The notes under the pieces: model-generated
Told to the model about the DNA's origin: nothing
Databases searched by the model: none
Seen by the model: only the letters and a program-made list of their open reading frames with translations
Shown here: one piece after another, positions 19,649 through 26,708 of the stretch
Layout: each line of letters starts with the position of its first letter
Position numbering within the stretch: the stretch's first letter is position 1
Made by a program: the position numbers and the translations under genes
Origin: Didymodactylos carnosus
Taxonomy: Eukaryota; Rotifera; Eurotatoria; Philodinida; Philodinidae
Direction of reading: 5' to 3'
Assembly: GCA_905250885.1 (NCBI GenBank)
Contig: CAJNOQ010002042.1
Span: 1-26,708, forward strand
DNA length: 26,708 nt

Positions 19649-22072
19649 CTAAAATGAAATATAGATCATAGACATTTTTATCAGAGACAATGTGAGTTTT
19701 TCTTGCAAACGTGACGATGTCAAAAACGTACTCGTATACTTTCAGTTCTGAGTAAGGGTAATAAGACACAATAATTTGAACCTTCATCTCATAAAATTTA
19801 GGGACTTCACAGTTACAGCTCGATAAGTAAGAGAAAGTTGAAAAATAGTCATTTGTTTTCGAAACCACCCAGAACTAGTGGACTTATTCCTATACTAAAG
19901 AACAGACATTCTGAATTCTTTACGGAAAGTATTTCTCAATGTTCACTATCAACTTGGCTTTATTGAGGTTGGAAGTATTACAAAAGTGAATATAAAAAAC
20001 ATTAAATCATTAGGACCAGACTCAGTGGAAAAGCATTACGGTAAAACTATGAAAGAACCAAAGTAAAAACGTAGCATCATCATACCAAAATTCAATGCTT
20101 GTTGTTAGCGTCATACCGCACTCGTCTGGGTAATAGTTTTTAACAATAAAACCGTATCATCTTTTTTTTTCTAGTCGTTTATAGGCAGTATAGTAATGTT
20201 ATACTTTTTTTCGTACTAGATGCTGCAGTAAGCGTATGACAGTGCGAAAAGATTAGTCACAGATGAGGTAGTCGAAGATGATAAGAGCCAAAATGTTTTA
20301 GAAGGTGATTAAACAAACCAAAAGAAACCATCTTGAGTTTGTTAATTTTGAACCGTGCTAAAAAATTCACAGCAAAGAATACACAAGTAGAAGGTCGAAG
20401 AATTCGATCAGTAGTTTCTTGTCTCCTCATTTTGCGGTTTCAAACCTTGGCATTACTAATTTTCTACAATACATGATCGTTCAGGGTAATTCTTTTTCTC
20501 TGATTCGTTAGTCCTTAGAAAAAATTCTAAATATTGAAGAATTAAGAAGCCACGCATAATCTCATTAAAGTATTAGTCTGATTATATGTAAGTTGAAATG
20601 CTTTAGTCGTTTTCAGAATTTAATAATGCTGCTCTTCACACTTAAATTTTTTATTTGAGCTCGTTTGCCTCAAACATATCAAAAGATAGATAACACTGGA
20701 GCATAGTGAGAAGTTCCACTGTGTCTACAAAATACATTATGGTTCGTTTAACCAAAGAAAGATAAACGAAGATCCACACTGTTACTAAATTGCTACAAAT
20801 AAACAACGAAATCGAAAACGCAACGAGTCTATCGCAATAGTCTATGCAGAGTTTGAGGATCTATTTTTAAACATGGAATGCTTGAAGTCATTTTGAATTT
20901 TTAATAAATTCATTTTGTTTTCCGCGTAAGTCGCATTCAGTATTGCCATCTTTGGTGGTATACAAAACAACGCCGAAAACTATAAGGAAAATTGTGAGAA
21001 CATTTTTTTTGGTTCGCAATTTCTTATTGGATGTATTTGTCATGAATAGAAGATTTCTCATGGTCGCTTGCTGCCAAATTTTGATAAAACAATGGAAAAA
21101 AGAAATAGAAGATGGAAAGAACAAAATGATTTAAGCAGATGATTTTCATTGTATTATTATATAATTGCATAAAAAACGCAACAAAAGAAAAAGGTGTCAC
21201 TTCCAGTAGCATTCAAATTAAAAAAATGTCTTCAATATTCTTTCTGACTACAAATTCGCGCCGACAAAATGTTCACGTGATTAAAGCAGCATAATAGGAC
21301 GGTCTAACTATGATTCATAGGAAAACTTTTTAAAGATGTGTCAGCAGTGTTACGAGAGAAATGTAGTTGAGTCACGGTAGAAGTGTAGCGGTAGAGTTTT
21401 TCCATGACTTTTCATGATTTCGTAGAGCATTAATATGATGTCCTATTAGATTATACTTTCAGCTACTAGCAAAATAGGTACAGACCTCTGCAGAATGAAC
21501 CTCCTTAAGGAAAAATAATCACAATTGAAAGGAGCAGAAGTAAATAACCTGTTTTTCTTCTTACTAAGAATTGATCTGAAAGGAAGACTAAACCGATGTT
21601 GGCGACATCAGCGCCATTGACAGCATCAGCACAGCAGTAATAAAATATTTAAAAATAAAAACGAGAATAGAGAATAATATACGTAAAATTTGAAAGCATA
21701 AATGGAAAACCTTTTGCGCGAAATCATAAATTCAGAGTTACTAAGGGCACGAGTATAAACTTTGCAGCCAATAACGTCTTTACTTGGTAGCTTGTTTATT
21801 TATGCATTTAATTGTTTTTCCTTCCTTCTCTTGACCCCTTAGGTTTCCTTCATCCAGCTCTACTCTAAACACGAGTGAAAAACAACTGTCTTCTTCGTCG
21901 GGATAACGCAGTGTATTTTCTATGTAATAGCATAATAAAAGTCATATTTTCTGACAATAAATGAACGCAACAGAATAGAAAATAAATGTATTTCTTCTAT
22001 GTATTTATCTTTATCGCCTCGGTCGGGGTGACAGTATCATTTAAGTTGCTATTTTGTTATTTGATGATAGGA

Positions 22073-22090
22073 GTGTATGTTAACATACAC
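22073..22090. repeat. perfect 18-bp palindrome
   Basis: GTGTATGTTAACATACAC is its own reverse complement. It is isolated, with no adjacent gene. Confidence 0.9.
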
Positions 22091-22787
22091 GTATTGTGTT
22101 ATAAGTTTGTAATTCTGGTATTCCACAAAATGTTTCATAAAGCTTTTAACATATGAATAGTTTCAGTTATCTCAGATTGTATTATCTAACATTGAACACT
22201 TTTCACTTTTCGTGAATAAACAATCTTAGTCTTAGTCTAACAACAATCGAGATACTAAAATAGCTGAAAATTAGCTGTTATTATCGAATTACCGTATCAG
22301 TATGTTGTTCATTTTTTACCAATTCTCTTTAAAAAGTCATCAAAAAATTTTTAATTGTGGGAATTTTGCTTCCAAAAGTTGTTTGTCTGTAACAAAAAGT
22401 CTTTTAGATGATGACAAACATTAACTGAAAATTAGTAATAATTAATATCAGAGCGTCTCCCTGTCTTTCTCATTAAATGATATTCACGTGCCAAATAACA
22501 AAAAGTTGTTTTACTTTGTGTCACTTTTAAATTAGTACTATACTATTTGCGAAGAGAATAGTAAGACACATAACACACAATACAACCTTACTTGATGAGT
22601 GAAAAGAACTGAAAGTTTGGAAAAAGATTCCTGCCCTTTTCGCAACGTGTAGCCTATAGTTCTTTCACATCTTTTTACACGTACAAATGACAAAAAATAT
22701 AAATCGAAAAGCGTACATTGATTAATAGAATTATGAGGTGATACAAAAAAAATGAAACTATTAAAAATGTTAAAACGAAAAAAAGTA

Positions 22788-22858
22788 GATGAAAAGGCGT
22801 GAAATGGGCTTTACTGATCATCGATCAATTTTTTGTTGGAAGTAGACGCCTTTTCATC
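22788..22858. repeat. 13-bp inverted repeat, 45-nt spacer
   Basis: GATGAAAAGGCGT at 22788-22800 pairs perfectly with ACGCCTTTTCATC at 22846-22858, and GTAG/CTAC flank both arms with a 2-nt offset. It lies about 75 bp outside the left end of the hAT element. Confidence 0.85.
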
Positions 22859-23366
22859 TCTACTGTCACAATTGTATAATGACCGTTCTTATTTCATTCA
22901 TCTGATTTATTTTTAATTTTATCAATCTAAACCAGAGTTGCTAGATGGTTCGCATTTTTCTGTACTTTTTTCCGCAATTTGTCCGCTTTTTGAGGATTTT
23001 TGTTTTTGTTCTTTTTCCTACAATAAAGATTTTTACATTTTCTCATTAGAAATTTATAAACGGCTGAATGACTTGTCAAAACAATGCTTTGCAACTTTTA
23101 TAAAACAGATGCACAACGTTTTAGAAACTAAAGCAGAATTTGAAAGTGAGCGATAACAGAAAAACAATAGCTTGTCTCAAGTGTTGCTGAAAGAGAATGT
23201 GAAAAATAGTGAAATACTAAATCTTCAAGGAAGCCAACTCGGTCAGAAAATCTTAAACATTAGGTGCTGTCGTAGGCAGAAAAGTTTCGAATTAAATTTT
23301 ATCTTGCCATACATAACTCAGAGCTGGGCAAAATACTCGAAGTATCCGTACTCGAGTACGATTTTG

Positions 23367-23460
23367 ATCGTACTCGTACTCGAAGGGTTGATACTCGTAC
23401 TCGTACTCGAGGGACTGATACTCGTACTCGTACTTGTACTCGAGGTGGTCAGTACTCGAT
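23367..23460. repeat. subterminal TACTCG tandem array of the inner hAT
   Basis: Three imperfect ~27-bp units, each starting GAT(A/C) and built of two to four TACTCG hexamers followed by AGGG or AGGT. Similar motifs in inverted orientation lie near the right end (23937-23997). Such arrays in hAT elements are commonly transposase-binding regions (family knowledge). Confidence 0.8.
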
Positions 23461-23489
23461 AATCTAATATTTGAAATTCCAGATGAAGT

Positions 23490-23723
23490 GTGTGTTATTT
23501 ATGCGAAGAAAGTCGTGAAGAAGATTTACTTTTTTCTGAAAAGCACATCTATCCAGGATTATATCAACTTCCTCTAAAATATCTAACGGTGTCTGCGACA
23601 TCGGCTTCTATCGAACGCGTTTTCTCGCAAAGTGGTTTTCTGATGAGACGACATCGAGCATCATTAACGGCAAAGAATGTGTGTCTACTAACTTTTCTAA
23701 AATGTAACAAAGTTTTACTTTGA
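23490..23723 (+). pseudogene. hAT transposase fragment (C-terminal dimerisation domain)
   Basis: A 77-codon open frame inside the inner hAT element. It contains YPGLYQLPLKYLTVSATSAS followed by IERVFSQSG, the conserved core of the hAT C-terminal dimerisation region, then R..LTAKNV and LLTFLKCN, which end most hAT transposases. The N-terminal BED zinc finger and the catalytic RNase-H-like part are missing, and the sequence upstream within the element is the subterminal repeat array. The fragment cannot catalyse transposition. The ATG at 23490 may be fortuitous. Confidence 0.85.
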
Positions 23724-24346
23724 TTCCATTTACTTGAAGGTTGATAATACAATAAATAAAAAAAATGTTTTAACATTTCGCTTTGTCAATATTTTGTTCT
23801 GATATATATCAAATAATAAGAGACTAATTAAGAGAATAACTAAAGCTATAGGACTTTTTTTCCCACACATTATTTTAGACATTCATAGTCATACCTGGTT
23901 CAATGGTATCTGTATTTAAAAAATTGGTGCTTGTTGTACTCGTCTCACACTCGAAGGCTCGGTACTCGACTCGTACTTGAGAAACCCCGTACTTGCCCAG
24001 CTCTGACATAACTCTTAAAATTTATGACGGCTGATTAAAAACGCGCATCCACAAAAAAACAATATCGATTCAAATTGAGATTTAAATGATGTTTTGTACT
24101 TCTTTTGTGTTTAAGTGGAACTATCATAATGCGCTAGAAAAAATTTTTTTGCTACCCCTTTGTGTTTGGTGAAAAATGCGTTTCCGCTTTTTATTCCGCT
24201 TTCTTGACCTAAGCATCTGGCAACTCTGCTCTAAACTTCGGTTTTTTCCTCCATTGACAAGACCTTAAAATTGAAATTTTCGTGTTTGTTACTTAACGGT
24301 AGACACAGACATTTAGTAGGAAAAAAATTCATATCAACGTGAAGAA

Positions 24347-24412
24347 AAAAATAAAGTTCATTTAGAGTCGCGAAAAAACACTTTTCCGCGGCTCGAAATG
24401 AACTTTATTTTT
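24347..24412. repeat. 26-bp inverted repeat with 14-nt loop
   Basis: Arms 24347-24372 and 24387-24412 pair at 24 of 26 positions; the outer 17 bases (AAAAATAAAGTTCATTT) are perfect. Weaker pairing may extend a few bases outward. It looks like a small fold-back element or a hairpin RNA if transcribed; nothing shows transcription. Confidence 0.88.
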
Positions 24413-24904
24413 CTGTCAGTGAGACGTTCTTATCTTCAAAGTATCACTTAGCTATATTCAAAAAATAAGTCACACACATGTACTTAACTGTAGGTAAAAA
24501 TGGTAATTTTTGTGAGAAAACAAGCGGAATCTTTACGATTAGAAACGAGCTTTACATGTAATTTCATGAAATAAGTATCTATTTTATTATCATTTCTTAA
24601 GTGGAATACAACTTATACATTCGGTGTGCAGCGAGGTGATACGTTTGTAACGGAAGGTTTTAGTCGTACCACCATCGCCGACTTTTAGATCAGTCAACAT
24701 TTCTATCAGTAACATATCAATGGCGGTCCTTTAAAGGTGAAGGCAGAAAATAAATACTAAATTTCAATAAACTAATAATTTCTAATATGTATTAGCAAGC
24801 ACAGACTATGCGTATGGGAGTTATCTATCGAATAAGAAATTCTGTCAATATCATTGATCTTTCTTCAACATGTGACAGTTACTCAGAAAGTTCCAAGAAG
24901 GGTA

Positions 24905-25460
24905 AGATAGGATCCTACTATTTTCTACAGGATTCTACCGAAGGAAACCTCATCGTCAACCTATCTCCTTATTCCTTTTGCTATCTTGTACTCCTTTTTC
25001 ATATATTTTCTTCAATATCTAATTTCGATTCTGGTCTCATCCGAACCGGAAACAACCAAGACCCTAGCCAGATAAATCTGTAAGAGTTGCAGAAGTATAT
25101 TCTCCGATACGTTTATCGAGTACATAAATAAAAAAATTTCAAACATTTCTACGTAAATATGTTTTTTATATAGAATTTGGAAGAAAGATGGCTAGAAAGT
25201 GTATAGAAAATAATAAGAGTTTTAATACTAGGAATTCTACCATTTCCTATTATAGGATTTTATGTTATCTCACGATATTCTATAACGTCAATCGTGTAGA
25301 CTTCTTATTGTTGTAAAATTCTCATGAAAACTGTCTCACGTTTTTAATAGAACTCTCACCCTCATAGCAAACGTTCTACAGTATATCCTATAATAGGATT
25401 TCTTACGTTATCCTATTTCAATAGAATCCTGTAAAATTCCTCACGATTTATTTACGTGAA
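24905..25460. repeat. degenerate AGGATTTTA / CTCACGAT repeats
   Basis: Related short blocks recur: GATAGGATCCTACTATTTTC near 24908, CCTATTATAGGATTTTATG near 25246, ATCCTATAATAGGATTTC at 25385, and GAATCCTGTAAAATTCC near 25425, with CTCACGAT following two of them. The blocks at 25245 and 25385 are near-palindromic around TATWATA. This resembles an old, decayed repeat; boundaries are uncertain. Confidence 0.5.
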
Positions 25461-25641
25461 CGGAGTGATATAGATTTTCTACATATTTTTGAATTTTATC
25501 AAAGAGAACTTTTCCTACATAAGTTCTAAATATTCATGCAACAAGAAATCTGAAATAATAAATATTAGTAAAAAAAGCATGAAAACAAAAAGCGTTAAAA
25601 TAAACTGAGCACTTCAAGAATTCTTTCGCGAACGATGTTTT

Positions 25642-26403
25642 TTACTTCTTTTCTTCGATTGGCGCTGCTTCTGTTTCGTTCGTATCTGGCTTCTTTTCTT
25701 CTTTCTTCTTTTCCTCGTGTTTTACCGCTGCTCCACCAAATTTTGCTGTCTTTCCGTTAATTGGTCGCTTTTCGTGTTCACCATCGAGATATTTTTTCAA
25801 TTCCGGCACTTCACGAAATTCTTTCATATATTTTAACACACGTGGATATTCTTCCCAGGTATCATTCGACAATAACCAACAACAATCAATATATTCAAAT
25901 AACTGAAAATCAGCCGCTGTCAATTGATCGCCTAGTAACCATTTTTTTCCATGTTTAGTTAAAAAATCATCATACATTTTCAAATGTGTTGGCAATGTTG
26001 TTTCACAGAAAGTTTTTTTCACCGCTTCAAAATTAATAGCACGATAACAAACGTTATTTAAATCACGACGTAAATCATCTGCTTGATCAATCAACTGTTC
26101 GATCATCGACGTTTCATGTTCAGTTTTGCCCATAAGATTACACTTTCGTCCCAAATGACATAGTATCGCTTTGCTTTGAGATAATTTCAAATCACCATCA
26201 ATCAAATAAGGAAGATTGGGAAAGTCTAAACCTAATGTTGACTTTTCCTTCAGCCATTCTTCGCGTGAATAATCGGGTGCATCACCAATACGATATAATT
26301 TATTTTGAAATGGAGTCTTTGTATAATGAAGAAGTAAACGAGACGGTTCAACAAATCCACGAATATCCCAATAGCCTAGAATCAATTCACCTTTTGAAGA
26401 CAT
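25642..26403 (-). CDS. glutathione S-transferase, Mu class, with charged C-terminal tail
   Basis: A complete single-exon frame of 253 residues. The enzyme conjugates glutathione to electrophiles in the cytosol (family knowledge). The N-terminal thioredoxin-like domain opens with LILGYWDIRG; Tyr11 corresponds to the catalytic Tyr. GDAPDYSREEWL (40-51), LGLDFPNLPYLIDG (57-70) and LSQSKAILCHLGRK (74-87) are hallmark Mu-class glutathione-site motifs. The helical C-terminal domain runs to about residue 205, including LLGDQLTAADFQLFEYID. Mu-class enzymes usually end near residue 218, and here about 25-35 Lys/Glu-rich residues are added (KHEEKKKEEKKPD...), probably disordered. The ATG is the natural start, a few residues before the first strand. 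There is no signal peptide. Confidence 0.95.
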   Translation of the reverse strand: MSSKGELILGYWDIRGFVEPSRLLLHYTKTPFQNKLYRIGDAPDYSREEWLKEKSTLGLDFPNLPYLIDGDLKLSQSKAILCHLGRKCNLMGKTEHETSMIEQLIDQADDLRRDLNNVCYRAINFEAVKKTFCETTLPTHLKMYDDFLTKHGKKWLLGDQLTAADFQLFEYIDCCWLLSNDTWEEYPRVLKYMKEFREVPELKKYLDGEHEKRPINGKTAKFGGAAVKHEEKKKEEKKPDTNETEAAPIEEKK

Positions 26404-26708
26404 TCTAAATATGGGAAAAGAATAGAAAGTTATGGTTTTAAGAATTATGACGATCTTCTAAACACGTTATTGAGGGATACGTCAAGCGACTGACATTTGC
26501 CAGTTTATCATCCATATCATCAAGAATTTTCAAATAAAACGATATAAAATTGTACATTTTATATTTAACAGTTCACTTGAGTACATACTACGAGAAAACT
26601 TCACGAAGTAGTTCGGGTTGTCTCGGAAGCACGTCATTTATAGGTGACTTTTGATGGTGATCACAAATCTGATATTTGTTTGTCCTCGTTGGATGAACCT
26701 ACCGAATT
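26404..26708. other. upstream region of the GST gene
   Basis: About 300 bp of AT-rich sequence 5' of the GST start. It should contain that gene's promoter, but I recognise no specific element and no other gene. Confidence 0.4.

Larger units (their letters stand above)
19649..22932. other. long intergenic region, no gene recognised
   Basis: About 3.3 kb upstream of UBA2, AT-rich. The first few hundred bases should hold the UBA2 promoter. At 20888-21134 frames are open on both strands. The minus one (78 codons) has a hydrophobic stretch like a signal anchor (VLTIFLIVFGVVLY) but no family similarity, and I saw no splice donor to continue it, so I do not call it. An 18-bp palindrome (22073-22090) and an inverted repeat (22788-22858) are listed separately. 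Confidence 0.5.
23319..24005. mobile_element. hAT-type element (inner), inserted into the outer one
   Basis: Termini CAGAGCTGGGCAA are perfect inverted repeats of 13 bp. The flanking 8 bp are identical, ACATAACT at 23311-23318 and 24006-24013, a textbook hAT target duplication. TACTCG/CGAGTA motifs are clustered at both ends. It keeps only the C-terminal fragment of a transposase (23490-23723), so it is an internally deleted derivative. Its undamaged duplication, against one mismatch in the outer element's, agrees with it being the later insertion. Confidence 0.93.
22933..24228. mobile_element. hAT-type element (outer), non-autonomous, interrupted by a second hAT
   Basis: The left end reads CAGAGTTGCTAGATGGTT and the right end, reverse-complemented, reads CAGAGTTGCCAGATGCTT: 16 of 18 bases match, with the CAG start typical of hAT transposons. 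The flanking 8 bp are ATCTAAAC (22925-22932) and CTCTAAAC (24229-24236), a target duplication with one change. Subterminal CCGC/TTTTT motifs occur at both ends. Without the inner insertion (23319-24005 plus one duplication copy) it would be about 600 bp. Its own sequence has no transposase similarity, so it depended on an enzyme encoded elsewhere. Confidence 0.85.
24229..25641. other. intergenic with hairpin and degenerate repeats
   Basis: About 1.4 kb between the hAT element and the end of the GST gene. It contains a strong 26-bp hairpin (24347-24412) and degenerate AGGAT-type repeats (24905-25460). A 91-codon plus frame at 24808-25083 overlaps the start of this repeat area and shows no recognisable domain. 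The part next to 25641 should be the GST 3' UTR. Confidence 0.5.

Noticed and set aside
19623..19868. Minus-strand frame overlapping the UBA2 start as an upstream exon
   Set aside because: It is in another frame, has no UBA2-like sequence, and UBA2 already has a natural Met before its nucleotide-binding domain.
20888..21134. Overlapping open frames on both strands, one with a signal-anchor-like hydrophobic stretch
   Set aside because: AT-rich DNA easily gives hydrophobic frames; no splice donor continues the minus frame and neither product resembles a known family.

Overview
The window reads as AT-rich nuclear DNA of a small invertebrate. Genes have many short GT-AG introns (mostly 53-100 bp), and the proteins are clearly animal-like: PIG-O, CFP1/CXXC1, UBA2, a Mu-class glutathione transferase and a Ly6/uPAR-type GPI-anchored protein. 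These are mixed with an intronless acyltransferase-like gene and many small DNA transposons. A bdelloid rotifer (Adineta/Rotaria type) is my best guess from compactness, base composition and gene style. This is inference; no diagnostic marker is present.

Layout, left to right. (1) 1-1187, minus: 5' part of PIG-O (two exons, runs off the left edge). (2) 1649-2947, minus: intronless HxxxD acyltransferase/condensation-like protein. (3) 2948-5755: no convincing gene, but two abutting perfect palindromes (3901-3950), a hairpin (4201-4223) and a 463-bp element with inverted ends (5098-5560). (4) 5756-9526, plus: CFP1/CXXC1 homologue in 14 modelled exons. One exon is a 26-nt microexon needed to keep frame. 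One 946-bp intron contains a MITE-like element with long inverted repeats. No CXXC DNA-binding finger is visible. (5) 12469-13362, minus: secreted, GPI-anchored Ly6/uPAR-like protein. (6) 14408-14903: two broken gene fragments side by side, one copied from the Ly6-like gene and one from the last exon and 3' UTR of CFP1. (7) 16565-19648, minus: complete UBA2 (SUMO E1 large subunit) in six exons, with an extended acidic tail. (8) 19649-22932: no gene recognised. (9) 22933-24228: a hAT-type element with a second hAT-type element inserted in it; both have 8-bp target duplications, and the inner one keeps the C-terminal piece of a transposase. (10) 24229-25641: hairpin and degenerate repeats. (11) 25642-26403, minus: Mu-class GST with a charged C-terminal tail.

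The genes do not form a pathway. PIG-O builds the GPI anchor that the Ly6-like protein would carry, but nothing shows that their proximity matters. CFP1 (H3K4 methylation) and UBA2 (SUMO activation) are housekeeping nuclear functions. The most unusual material is the CFP1 homologue without a CXXC finger, the paired pseudogene fragments of two local genes, the nested hAT elements and the abutting palindromes. I found no undescribed multi-gene system.
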